Notes under the pieces: model-generated | Databases searched by the model: none | What the model was told of the DNA's origin: nothing | Seen by the model: only the letters and a program-made list of their open reading frames with translations | In this document: positions 16,622 through 25,478 of the stretch, piece by piece | Layout: every line of letters begins with the position of its first letter | Position numbering within the stretch: the stretch's first letter is position 1 | Origin: Candidatus Binatia bacterium | GTDB taxonomy: Bacteria > Desulfobacterota > Binatia > UBA1149 > JAJCZL01 | Assembly: GCA_028278325.1 (NCBI GenBank) | Contig: JANQEO010000151.1 | Coordinates: 62,001 to 126,000, forward strand | Direction: 5' to 3' | DNA length: 64,000 nucleotides | Position numbers and translations under genes: made by a program

Positions 16622-16963
16622 ATGTCCGAACAAAGCAAGTATGTGACACTCACCGATGACAACTTCCGGGCCGAAGTGCTCGAGTCGGCCAAGCCCGTAC
16701 TGGTCGATTTCTGGGCTCAGTGGTGCGGCCCCTGCCGTGCAGTCGGTCCCGTAGTCGAAGAGCTCGCCGAAGAGTACGAGGGCAGGGCGGTGATCGGCAA
16801 GGTCAACGTCGATGAGAACCCGGTGCTTGCCAAAGAGTACGGGATCCGTTCGATACCCTCGTTGCTGGTGTTCAAGTACGGTGACGTAGTCGACCACGTG
16901 GTCGGCGCACACCCGAAAGGAGTGCTCAGCGAGAAGCTCGACGCCGTGATCGGCGACGCGTGA
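16622..16963 (+). CDS. trxA: Thioredoxin
   Basis: 113 aa, standard thioredoxin length. Active site W34-C-G-P-C38 within [12 protein letters not shown], and the cis-Pro loop in [15 protein letters not shown] protein disulphide reductase of the cytoplasm; no signal peptide. AAGGAG precedes the ATG. Second gene after the NemR-like TetR, so it is probably induced by thiol stress through that regulator. A hairpin just downstream ends the unit. Confidence 0.95.
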   Translation: MSEQSKYVTLTDDNFRAEVLESAKPVLVDFWAQWCGPCRAVGPVVEELAEEYEGRAVIGKVNVDENPVLAKEYGIRSIPSLLVFKYGDVVDHVVGAHPKGVLSEKLDAVIGDA

Positions 16964-16971
16964 ACGACAAA

Positions 16972-17003
16972 GCAGCCCGGAGCAGGCGCGCCGCCCGGGC
17001 TGC
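16972..17003. terminator. Hairpin between convergent trxA and GST genes
   Basis: Perfect 9-bp stem GCAGCCCGG (16972-16980) and CCGGGCTGC (16995-17003) with a 14-base loop. No T-run follows on the plus strand; the minus strand has a short TTTGT. Probably a two-way terminator for the convergent genes. Confidence 0.6.
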
Positions 17004-17008
17004 ATGAC

Positions 17009-17782
17009 TCAGGCGGCCATTTCCGCCGACTTGCCCCTGTGCCGCCTGTACATCTCGCGCACCCACTCGGTTCCCGGGTGCCCTTCCCAGTTTTCGATCC
17101 ACTGACGCATCACCATGCTCCGCCGCTTCGGCAATGGAGTCTGTAGCTCCGGCGGAAACGTGGTCAGCATCAACAATGATGCGGCAGCCAGGTCGGCGAC
17201 CGTGAAGCTGTCCCCGACGAGGTATCCCGTCTCCCTGCTGTTGCGCTCGACGAAGTCCAGGGCCGCCTGGGTGGCATCACGCCCGCGCGCCGCAGAGATG
17301 TCGTTCACCTTCAGGTTGCTGCGTATGACGCGGGCGATGAACGGAAAGAGCAGCTTGTACACGGCTCGCACCGGGTAAGGCTGGCGCGAGGAAAAGATGT
17401 CGGCGAAGTAGCCGATGTCGTTGCTCAGCTCGAAGAAGAGCGCGCAACGTATTTGCGCCCCTACTTTGGTGTCGAACCAATCCTGTATCTCCAGGGCGCG
17501 CCGTCGCTGCTGTGGATCGGCCGGATACAAGGGAGGCTCGGGGTAGACCTCCTCGAGGCGGTCGATGATCTTGGCAGTGCCGGCGATGGCGTTGCCGCCG
17601 ATCGTCAGGATCGGCACGGCGGTTTGCCCGGTCAGCCGTTTCGCCGTGCGGGCGTGAGGGCCGGGGAGCAAGGAGTGGCGCAGGTGGGAGAGTCCTTTGA
17701 AGTCGAGAGCCCATCTGGCTTTCTCGTTGAAATGAGAGAAGCAGAACTGGTAGAGCTCTAGGTTGTCGCCGCTGCCAGCCAT
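17009..17782 (-). CDS. Glutathione S-transferase family protein
   Basis: 257 aa. N-terminal GST domain (LELYQFCFSHFNEKARWALDF; cis-Pro in GQTAVPILTIGG; GTAKIIDRLEEVYP) and a C-terminal helical domain with GDSFTVADLAAASLL. A cysteine in FCFSH stands near the usual catalytic position. Convergent with trxA. Not closely similar to the other GSTs in the window. Detoxification role presumed. Confidence 0.85.
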   Translation of the reverse strand: MAGSGDNLELYQFCFSHFNEKARWALDFKGLSHLRHSLLPGPHARTAKRLTGQTAVPILTIGGNAIAGTAKIIDRLEEVYPEPPLYPADPQQRRRALEIQDWFDTKVGAQIRCALFFELSNDIGYFADIFSSRQPYPVRAVYKLLFPFIARVIRSNLKVNDISAARGRDATQAALDFVERNSRETGYLVGDSFTVADLAAASLLMLTTFPPELQTPLPKRRSMVMRQWIENWEGHPGTEWVREMYRRHRGKSAEMAA

Positions 17783-17859
17783 CGGAAGAATGCCGAACGG
17801 CTACATAACGCGGGTGGCGCGGATTTGTCCAGGCGAAAGCGACTCGATCGGGGGGCGGA

Positions 17860-20676
17860 TCAGTCCTCGAGCTTCTGGAGTGTAATCGAGATGTCGAGCT
17901 CTTCGGGTAGGTGACGCAACAGACGCTTCAGTTGTGCACCCGTGAGCTTCTCGACCTTCACCATGAAGCGCTCGACCACGGTGCGATCGTTGATCTCCCA
18001 GCCGTCGATGTTGCGCAGCAGAGTGGCCAACGACACCGGCGGCGTATGGTAGAGCTTGAAATTGCTTCCGCCGCCGACCGGTCCCGGGCAAGGTGTCTCG
18101 TCGACAGGGTCGGTGACGGCCTCGGCTGCGGCATCGAAGGCGCCGGTCGCGGGCTCATCACAAGCGCCGGCCGCCGCGGTTCCGGCTGTGGCACTCGAAG
18201 CGATTTCAGGGGCGGCTTGAACGCCGGAGTCCTCGTCCGGCACGACGAACCCTGATTTGTCGCCTGCGATGCTCGAAGCCAATTCCGGTGCGGGCTCGAA
18301 GTCCACGGTTCTGCCCAGATCGCCCAAGTCGCCGGCATCACCGGCCTCGAAGCCGGCTTCGGCACTGTCGAAGTCCGTGGCCGCTTCGGCAATGCTGCTC
18401 GGCTTGGGCAACAGGATCTTGACGTCTCCGAGCTTGGTATTGTCTTCGAGTTGCTCGCGGATCTTGGTCCAGACAGCCTCTTCCGCCGAGTCGTCGCGAG
18501 CCCTTATCAGCTCTCCACCGGCCGTGTCGATGTCGACCTTCCCGCTTGCGCACGCTTCGGCAATTTTTTCCTTCAGGGCGTCCTCGCCGATCCAAGGGAT
18601 GCAGTGCTCCTGGTTCGGGCGCGGTTCACGCACCGCCTCTAGCAACTGAGTTACCGTGGTCGAGTTCCTCGCCAGTGTCAGTAGCAGCGCTTCGAACGCG
18701 TTAGGATCGAAGAGGGTGTCGCGCACGTATTCGTCTACGGCCTCCGGTAGCTTGGCTCCCCGGGCTCGCTGTCTCACGATGTGGAACTTGGACTTCGAGG
18801 CATCGTCGCCGTTCCAGACGTCGAGGATGGCGAAGCGTGTAAAGACCTTGCGGATGACGGCGCGAAGTTCTCGCTGACAGCGCTGCTCCAGTTTCTTGTA
18901 CTCGGGATCTTCAGCTTGCCACGCGGCCGCGAGCATCTTTGAGCGCACGAGACACTGTAGGTCGGGATCCTCGAAGATGTTTTCTTTCTTGGCACTAGGA
19001 AGCAGGAACCTGACGGTGTTACGGCGCTCGGCCACATGAGCCTCGAGCCACTCTCCCAATTGGCCCTCGAGTTTCTCCGAGGCCTCGGGGATCACGACGA
19101 GTGTTATGCGGGCGTCCCAGCAGGCCGGGCGTTCCGACTCTTCGAGGCGGCTCCAAGGATCGGTGAGCCAGGTCTTCGGCAGCACCACGAGATTGAACAT
19201 CTTTTCGACGCGATCGACGCTGCCGATGACGTGTTTGATTTCGCTGATCAGCTCAAGGCGATCGGCCCCGCCCGGGAAGTTTCCGTCGCAAGCCGCTTCC
19301 TTGCGAAGGCGCGTTTCGCGGTTGGGTGCGTTTTCGAGCACGAGCAGACCGTCACGCTCGTGGACGTTCACGCAGTTTTCGGTCAGGGCGGCGAGGCTGC
19401 GGGCAAAGTCATCGTCGGCCTGCGCTTTTTCGCCTGTGACGTCGGTCTGAAGATCGCTAGGGTCTGCTCCCGATGCGGACAAAGACCTCAGCCACAGGGA
19501 GCTGACCACAGCTTCCCAGCCGCAGGGCGGGACATCTTCGGAAGAGGCCGATGCCGCCAAGGCGTCGAGGTTGTCGCGCGCGATGCCTAGAAGCGATTTG
19601 TCGCCTTTGTCGGCGCTCGAGTCGAAGAGTTCCGCCAATCTGCCGCCTTCGTCGCCGATCGCGATTGCCGCCGGAGTAATGACCGGTCTGCTGCCGGAGT
19701 TCTGCTCGAACAGTACAGCCAAGAAGCGTACGAACAATCCCGGATGCTCGAAACGCTTGCTTGCCACATCGAGGAGAGCGGGACTGAACGGCCATGCTTC
19801 AACGAAAGACTGCCACACGCCGCCCTCATCGCCGGCGGCGACCTTCTTCAGGCGGATGAACTCGGCTACGTGGGTCGAAAGGGCGTTCCTTATCTCGCTT
19901 TCGTCGATTCCCGCGCGGTTCTCGAACATCTTGAAGAGAAGAAGCCCGCGCCTGTCGGTGAAGTCGGGCGTCGGGGCGAAGTCCACGGTTACGGGGTCGA
20001 GGTCTTGGACGGCCGCGGCGCCGGAGTCACCTACGGCGAGAACGAGAACGAAAAGATCGGGGTGATCTTGAGCGACCTTGGCCAGTACATAGAGGAACTC
20101 GAGCGCGGCGGTCTGTAGATTGGGTTCATCGCTATCTCCGAGTGCGTCGAACCAGGCATCGTATTCGTCGAGCACCAACGCGGTGGGACGTTTCTTGAAC
20201 AGCTCGACCATGACCTCGTAGGGAGGCACCTGCGTTCCGTGCTCGCCGAGCTTCTCCCACTGGCCGCGAGCCCATTCGCCCTGCACATGCCAGTTGAAGA
20301 TCAGGTCCCATATCGCCCTGTAGTTCTTGCCATGGAGGTTCTCGGTGATGACCTCCATGCCTTCGCGCAGTGCGCAGGTCTTTTGCCAGCCTTCGAGCCA
20401 TCGAGTGACCGCCTGGGAATCCGTGAGTGCGTGGTGGACGAGGCCGAGTACGTGAGACTTGCCCAGGCCGCGAGGTCCGCAGAGAACCACCGGGCCGGCT
20501 TTGCCGGGACTGACGGCCTCGAGCGCGGCCAGCGCTTGGGATGAGGGGAAAGTCGTCGCCAGGAAGTCGCCCGCCGCGAGTTGGGCGGCGCCTGTGGCCT
20601 TCTTGTCGGTCAGTTCGACCGCTGTTTCCTCGAGCGCTTGGCGCAGGAACTCTTCCCTCAACTTCAATCCCAGCAT
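17860..20676 (-). CDS. Large P-loop ATPase, DUF499/PglY-BrxC-like
   Basis: 938 aa. Walker A at residues 67-75 (GPRGLGKSH) and Walker B at 166-173 (ALVLDEYD), followed by FLYVLAKVAQDHPDLFVLVLAVGD, the sensor strand. The spacing and the LVLDEYxAWxDAL form recall the large AAA-type ATPases PglY/BrxC and DUF499 of BREX and Pgl phage-defence systems. Residues 745-880 are an acidic, Ala-rich linker, and the last 65 residues (LLRNIDGWEINDRTVVERF) form a small separate domain. No methylase, PglZ phosphatase or other defence partner is next to it; flanking genes are GSTs. Function uncertain. Confidence 0.6.
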   Translation of the reverse strand: MLGLKLREEFLRQALEETAVELTDKKATGAAQLAAGDFLATTFPSSQALAALEAVSPGKAGPVVLCGPRGLGKSHVLGLVHHALTDSQAVTRWLEGWQKTCALREGMEVITENLHGKNYRAIWDLIFNWHVQGEWARGQWEKLGEHGTQVPPYEVMVELFKKRPTALVLDEYDAWFDALGDSDEPNLQTAALEFLYVLAKVAQDHPDLFVLVLAVGDSGAAAVQDLDPVTVDFAPTPDFTDRRGLLLFKMFENRAGIDESEIRNALSTHVAEFIRLKKVAAGDEGGVWQSFVEAWPFSPALLDVASKRFEHPGLFVRFLAVLFEQNSGSRPVITPAAIAIGDEGGRLAELFDSSADKGDKSLLGIARDNLDALAASASSEDVPPCGWEAVVSSLWLRSLSASGADPSDLQTDVTGEKAQADDDFARSLAALTENCVNVHERDGLLVLENAPNRETRLRKEAACDGNFPGGADRLELISEIKHVIGSVDRVEKMFNLVVLPKTWLTDPWSRLEESERPACWDARITLVVIPEASEKLEGQLGEWLEAHVAERRNTVRFLLPSAKKENIFEDPDLQCLVRSKMLAAAWQAEDPEYKKLEQRCQRELRAVIRKVFTRFAILDVWNGDDASKSKFHIVRQRARGAKLPEAVDEYVRDTLFDPNAFEALLLTLARNSTTVTQLLEAVREPRPNQEHCIPWIGEDALKEKIAEACASGKVDIDTAGGELIRARDDSAEEAVWTKIREQLEDNTKLGDVKILLPKPSSIAEAATDFDSAEAGFEAGDAGDLGDLGRTVDFEPAPELASSIAGDKSGFVVPDEDSGVQAAPEIASSATAGTAAAGACDEPATGAFDAAAEAVTDPVDETPCPGPVGGGSNFKLYHTPPVSLATLLRNIDGWEINDRTVVERFMVKVEKLTGAQLKRLLRHLPEELDISITLQKLED

Positions 20677-20888
20677 CTAGCCGTCTCCACGCCTCCGCTC
20701 CGCGCTGTCTCCGGACGAGCACGGTCCGCACCTTCGCTCCATGCAGGAGGCCCAGTATCCTTAAAGTATATTCCCTGGGGCCCGCCGGCGTGGCCAAAGG
20801 TCTAGTGCGACGACCGTTTCCGTGATGGCAACAGGTGAGAACCGCGCATATGCTTGGGCATTCGCGTTGCGACAAGGAGGAAGACGGC

Positions 20889-21551
20889 GTGATAGACCTC
20901 TACACCGCTCAAACCCCTAACGGATGGAAGGCCTCGATCGTTCTGGAGGAACTCGAACTCCCCTACGAGGTGCATGCCCTGAATCTGGGGGCCGGCGATC
21001 AACGCGACCCTGAGTATCTGAAGATCAATCCGAACGGACGCATCCCCGCGATCGTAGATCGCGACGAGGATGATTTCGCCGTCTTCGAATCCGGGGCAAT
21101 ACTCGTCTACCTGGCTGAGAAGACAGGGCGCCTGCTCCCCGCCGACGCCAAAGGCCGGTCGGAGGTGCTGCAGTGGGTGATGTTTCAGATGGGCGGCATA
21201 GGCCCCATGCAAGGGCAGGCCAACGTCTTCTACCGTTACCTGGAAGAAAAGATTCAGATCGCCATCGACCGCTACCAGAACGAGACCATGCGTCTCTACG
21301 GTGTGTTGGATCGCCAGCTGGCGGACAACGAATACATCGTCGGTGAGTTCAGCATCGCGGACATCGCCAGTTGGCCGTGGGTCCGCGCTCACCCCTGGGC
21401 GGGCCTGGAAATCGACGATCTCCCCAACCTCGCGCGCTGGCTCGAAACCATGGCCGAGAGGCCGGGCGTGCAGCGCGGGATAGCCGTGCCCGACTATACG
21501 CTCAAGGGCGAGGACTTGGTCAAAGGCGCCCGCAGCATGCTGCAGAGGTGA
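20889..21551 (+). CDS. yfcG: YfcG/YghU-like (Nu-class) glutathione transferase
   Basis: 220 aa from a GTG at 20889 with AAGGAGG 8 bases upstream. Close match to E. coli YfcG by eye: [64 protein letters not shown] and [12 protein letters not shown]. YfcG-type enzymes bind two GSH or GSSG, use Thr/Asn (here the TPNG motif) rather than Cys, and act as disulphide-bond oxidoreductases with organic peroxidase activity. It ends 4 bases before the AhpD-like gene, so the two are coupled and may share a peroxide-reduction role. Confidence 0.88.
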   Translation: MIDLYTAQTPNGWKASIVLEELELPYEVHALNLGAGDQRDPEYLKINPNGRIPAIVDRDEDDFAVFESGAILVYLAEKTGRLLPADAKGRSEVLQWVMFQMGGIGPMQGQANVFYRYLEEKIQIAIDRYQNETMRLYGVLDRQLADNEYIVGEFSIADIASWPWVRAHPWAGLEIDDLPNLARWLETMAERPGVQRGIAVPDYTLKGEDLVKGARSMLQR

Positions 21552-21555
21552 GCCG

Positions 21556-22155
21556 ATGAGTTTGCATCCCGTACCGGAAGCCTGGGTGGATCTGCCGAGC
21601 CAGGAAGAACTCGAAGCGTTGGTGCCGCCGGGCAGTCCTTATAACTTCGGCTTCATCCCGGCCATGGCCAGACTCATGATGGCGCATCCGCGTCTCGGTA
21701 TGGCCTTCAGCGCATTGTTCAGACACGTGATGTTCGAGCCGGGCAAGCTCACCCGCAACGAGCGCGAAATGATAGCCTCCGTGGCCGCGTCGGCTCAGGA
21801 ATGCTTCTATTGAACTCAGTCTCACGCGGAGTTTCTGCGTGTCGAGGACGGTTCTCGCGAGCTTGCCGAAGCCATCAAGAACAAGACCTGGCGTGATGTG
21901 AAGGTGCTGGGCGACCGCCAGCGAGCGCTCTGCGAAATCGCCGAGAAGCTGTCGGGTGATCCCACCAAAGTATGTCAGGACGATTGGCAGCCCTTGCGCG
22001 ACATGGGCTTCGACGACGAGGCCTGCCTCGAGGTCGCCCATGTGGTGGGCATTTTCAACTACCTGACGCGCATGGCCGACGGTTTCGGTCTGCAGCTGGA
22101 TCTTGCCACGAGAGAAGCGGCCGAGACCGGCGAGGCACTGAAACGGGCCGGATAA
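21556..22155 (+). CDS. AhpD-like peroxidase, candidate selenoprotein (in-frame TGA = Sec86)
   Basis: 199 aa if TGA at 21811-21813 is read as selenocysteine. The frame is open on both sides of it for the full length of an AhpD/carboxymuconolactone-decarboxylase-like 'peroxidase-related' protein, and both halves are needed for the fold. The TGA falls exactly at the second position of the redox motif: C83-F-Y-U86-T-Q-S-H90, equal to the CxxCxxxH of AhpD. A SECIS-like hairpin follows at 21823-21841. It lies 4 bases after a YfcG-type GST gene. Expected role: thiol peroxidase or disulphide reductase. Alternative: a single nonsense mutation or read error at a Cys codon. Confidence 0.8.
21823..21841 (+). 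promoter_or_regulatory. Bacterial SECIS-like hairpin
   Basis: Eight-pair stem CACGCGGA (21823-21830) and TCTGCGTG (21834-21841), one pair being G-U, closed by the loop GUU. The loop begins 17 bases after the TGA and has G first, which fits the bacterial SECIS rules (a G in the first two loop positions, loop 16-37 bases from UGA). Confidence 0.7.
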
Positions 22156-22218
22156 GCGGCGGCGCTCCGTTGATACACCCGCGGCCATGCCGCGCGTATC
22201 TCTTCGGCAGCGAACTTC

Positions 22219-23397
22219 TCAGGGCATGACGGCCGGAAAACCGGCCCGGGAGTCGGCCGGGAGTTCCGACCACATGCTCTTGATGCGCCGCCAGGATTTC
22301 ACCTGAAAAGTCTTGGCCACGGCACGAAACGCCACGCCGCATAGCTCGCCATCGTAGAGACTGCGGTCCTGGTCGAAGGCCGCCTCGTTGAATACGGTCT
22401 CCCCCTTTGCAAGGTGGTCCTCGTAGGCGGCTTCGTTCTGTTCCATCAGCGGCGCCAGAGTCTTGCCGATCTCTTCGATCAGGAAGCGGGCCCTGCGCGA
22501 CAGAGAAAGGCCGGCCGGGCTTGTAGTCCCCGTGCCCCGGCCGCTCAGTTTTCCTGCCTCGATCCTCTTGAGCCACGCATAGGTCAACGGTGCTCTCAGC
22601 TCGATGATCTGCGAAGCTTCTGGGTCATGGACGTTTATGCCCAGCGCGCCGTAGGCGCCGGCGTCGGCCACCGTGAAGCGATCGCCGAGAAGGAATTCCT
22701 GGTCCGAGAGGATCAACTCCATGCGCTCGAGCAATCTGAGGAAGCAGTGATCGAGGAGCTGATGCGTCGGAGGAAAGCCTGGACGTGAGGGAGGCCGGCG
22801 CAGTGGCGGCAGGTCGTCGTATCCAACGTCTTCCTGCGCGACGCTGAACAGATAGGGCAGTCTTCGTACCTGGCGTGCGGAGAACCGCTCGGCGAAGCGC
22901 CGCTTGAGAATGCCGGGCAGGGGAGACGCGAACTCTCGTGCTACGCGCATGCCCGCATCGTTGGTCCGCGCCGACGTGACCCAGCGGTTGTGGTGGGCCA
23001 TGTAGAGGCCGAACTCGTCGAAGTACTCGTCGATCAGGGCCGCGGCGAAGCGCACTATGGGATCCTGCGGAAACAGCGCCATGTCGGACGTCAGAGTATT
23101 GCGATCAAGCCATTCGGCGATGGCCGTGGAGTCGTAGAAGTTGGAGCCGTCGCGCCCGAGCAGGTAGGGAACCAGGGGCAGATCGTCGAGGTCGGTCAAC
23201 TGCGGGTAGGTCATCTCGAGCTTGCCCGCCTTGAGCTTCTCGATACGCCTATAGATTTTGAGGTTGTCGACGAAGCCGCCGTCGCCGGGCTGCCAACTGA
23301 AAGGCAGGCCGGCGTATTCGCACATGGCCCTGACCTTCAGGGAAAACGGCGAAAGCTCGGAGCCCCATAGTATGTAGTCCTGCCGGAGTGAGCCCAT
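22219..23397 (-). CDS. GST N-terminal domain protein, long form
   Basis: 392 aa. It starts with a GST thioredoxin-like domain (YILWGSELSPFSLKVRAMCEYAGLP; LDDLPLVPYLLG; FYDSTAIAEWLDR) and an all-helical part containing DRFTVADAGAYGALGIN. At 392 aa it is longer than ordinary GSTs (about 220), with about 120 extra C-terminal residues that I do not recognise. Convergent with the AhpD-like selenoprotein candidate and divergent from the Kef-type antiporter, whose longer start would overlap it. Confidence 0.75.
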   Translation of the reverse strand: MGSLRQDYILWGSELSPFSLKVRAMCEYAGLPFSWQPGDGGFVDNLKIYRRIEKLKAGKLEMTYPQLTDLDDLPLVPYLLGRDGSNFYDSTAIAEWLDRNTLTSDMALFPQDPIVRFAAALIDEYFDEFGLYMAHHNRWVTSARTNDAGMRVAREFASPLPGILKRRFAERFSARQVRRLPYLFSVAQEDVGYDDLPPLRRPPSRPGFPPTHQLLDHCFLRLLERMELILSDQEFLLGDRFTVADAGAYGALGINVHDPEASQIIELRAPLTYAWLKRIEAGKLSGRGTGTTSPAGLSLSRRARFLIEEIGKTLAPLMEQNEAAYEDHLAKGETVFNEAAFDQDRSLYDGELCGVAFRAVAKTFQVKSWRRIKSMWSELPADSRAGFPAVMP

Positions 23398-23476
23398 GTT
23401 TGCGTTATGCGGGCTCCCGCTCGGTCAAACAAGTGCGCATTGCGCGCCTGCGCGAATGCCGTCAGGATATGCGAGC

Positions 23477-25429
23477 GTGTTCGTCTACGATCTCGTCGTT
23501 CTTTTGGCCGTAGCCTTCGCGGGCATCGCCGTCGGCCGGTTGTTGCGCATCCCGCCGTTGGTCGCCTACTTGCTTGCAGGCGTGATCGCCGGCCCCGGAG
23601 TGATGGGATTGCTCGCCACCTCCGAGGTCATCGAAGAACTCGCCGAGCTCGGTGTCGCGCTGCTGCTCTTCGGTGTCGGTATCGAATTCTCCCTCGACCG
23701 GCTGCGGCGCACCATCGGCCGCTTACTGGTCAGCGGCGCCGTGCAAGTCGGCGCCAGCGTCTTCTTCACGGCCCTTGCCTTCCACACGGTCGGAGCCGAC
23801 TGGCCCACTTCCCTGGTTGCGGGCTTCCTGGTTTCGCTGTCGAGCACCGCGATGGTCTTCAAGCTCTACTCGGACCGGGGTGAGATCGACGCTCCCCACG
23901 GGCAGGCGGCCACGGGGATACTGTTGTTCCAGGATCTGGCCCTGGTGCCCATGATCCTGGTCCTGCCGGTGCTTTCGGGTTCAGCAGACGACGTGTTGTC
24001 GGCGGGGATGCTCGCCTTTTCGCGTGCGGCCGTAGCGGTGGCATTGCTGATGATAATAGCCAGGACGGTACTGCCGCGCGCTCTCGAGTATGTGGCCCAT
24101 GCCGCCACGCCCGAACTCTTTCCTCTGCTGGCGGTGTTGACGGCCATGGGGATGGCGCTCTGTGCCCACATGCTCGGCCTGTCGCTGCCGATCGGAATGT
24201 TCCTGGCCGGACTGGCGCTGTCCGACAGCCCTTTCGCGCATCAAGTCTTTGCGGAACTGATCCCCCTTCGCGACGTCTTCATCGCGGTGTTCTTCACCAG
24301 TGTGGGCATGATCTTCCAGCCCCAGCTGCTCGCCTCTTCCCCGGGGATTCTCGTGTTGATGGCGCTCGCAGTGCTCATCAAAGGGCTGATTTGCGGCTTG
24401 GTGGTCGGCATAGGTTGGCGCTCCTTGCGCTTGGGTATCCTTGCCGGTTTGGGCTTGGCTCAGATCGGAGAGTTTTCTTTCGTCCTGGCCCGTGAGGCCG
24501 GCAAGCTCGACTTGATGAGCGACGAACTGACCCAAGCCTTCCTCGGCACGGCGATCGTGACCATGGCCGCCACTCCGTTCCTGGTAATGTGGGCCAGGCG
24601 TCTGGCCGAGACCGAACTGCCGGTGAGTCAGGAACCCTCGAGCTTGGAAGGTCACGTTGTCGTCGCCGGCTACGACCGCACGGGTCACGCGGTCGCACGC
24701 GTACTAAAGGAAACCAAGATTCCCTTCGTGGCCGTCGACATGACTCCGTCGCACGTCGCCCAAGGAAAACGCGAGGCCATGCCCGTGCACTTCGGGGATG
24801 CTTCGCGAAGAGCGGTCCTGGCTTCTTTGGGAACGGCCGGCGCCAGAGCGGTGGTAGTGGCGGTAAGCGATCCTAGTGCCACCAGGCGAATAGTGTCGCT
24901 GGCCCGTCAGATGAACGGGCAGGCGCGCATTCTCGTGCGCGCCCATAGCGTCGACGAAATAGAAGAGCTCGAGCGGCTCGGGGCGGACGAAGTAGTGCCC
25001 GCGGAGTTCGCCGCCTCCATTGAATTGTTCGTGCGCTTGCTGATGAACCTCGGAGTGCCCCGCCATGTCGCGCGGATGCAGGAGTCGATCATCCGCCTTG
25101 CCCACTACAGGGCGTTTCGCGGGCCCGATCTCGGCAGCGATCTTCTCGACGAGATCGAGAGGCTCATCCGCGCCGGCGTGATGGAAACAGCCGAAGTCAT
25201 GGCCGACAGCCCCGCCTGTGGTCGCAGCCTGGCTGAACTCACCTTCCAGCAGAGCACGGGGGCTTCCATTCTGGCGTTGGTGCGAAACGATGAACCGCTA
25301 CGCAGCCTCGGCGGGGACACCCGCTTGCAGGAGCACGATCTCGTCGTGCTCTACGGACCGCATGCAGCGGTGGCAAAGGCTCTGGAAACGCTCCAGCCGC
25401 GAAGGCCCGACGCGCTTCCCGCCGAGTGA
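23477..25429 (+). CDS. Kef-type monovalent cation:proton antiporter with RCK domain
   Basis: About 650 aa. I prefer the GTG at 23477 (CAGGA 9 bases before it); an ATG at 23456 adds seven residues without a ribosome site. Residues 1-380 form about 12 membrane helices of the CPA2 Na/H exchanger type (LLRIPPLVAYLLAGVIAGPG, VALLLFGVGIEFSLDRL). Then an RCK/TrkA-N domain (HVVVAGYDRTGHAVARVLKE) and a TrkA-C domain to the end. Likely K+ efflux gated by nucleotide or glutathione adducts, as KefB/KefC are. Among several GST genes this fits electrophile defence (inference). Confidence 0.92.
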   Translation: MFVYDLVVLLAVAFAGIAVGRLLRIPPLVAYLLAGVIAGPGVMGLLATSEVIEELAELGVALLLFGVGIEFSLDRLRRTIGRLLVSGAVQVGASVFFTALAFHTVGADWPTSLVAGFLVSLSSTAMVFKLYSDRGEIDAPHGQAATGILLFQDLALVPMILVLPVLSGSADDVLSAGMLAFSRAAVAVALLMIIARTVLPRALEYVAHAATPELFPLLAVLTAMGMALCAHMLGLSLPIGMFLAGLALSDSPFAHQVFAELIPLRDVFIAVFFTSVGMIFQPQLLASSPGILVLMALAVLIKGLICGLVVGIGWRSLRLGILAGLGLAQIGEFSFVLAREAGKLDLMSDELTQAFLGTAIVTMAATPFLVMWARRLAETELPVSQEPSSLEGHVVVAGYDRTGHAVARVLKETKIPFVAVDMTPSHVAQGKREAMPVHFGDASRRAVLASLGTAGARAVVVAVSDPSATRRIVSLARQMNGQARILVRAHSVDEIEELERLGADEVVPAEFAASIELFVRLLMNLGVPRHVARMQESIIRLAHYRAFRGPDLGSDLLDEIERLIRAGVMETAEVMADSPACGRSLAELTFQQSTGASILALVRNDEPLRSLGGDTRLQEHDLVVLYGPHAAVAKALETLQPRRPDALPAE

Positions 25430-25478
25430 CGGCCGCCCCGCTTGTCACGGCGGCGGCGTTTTGTGACAACCTGGATCC

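Noticed and set aside
21898..22155. A separate 85-aa gene after a short upstream gene
   Set aside because: It is in the same frame as 21556-21810 and completes the AhpD fold; no ribosome site precedes 21898. A single recoded gene explains both.
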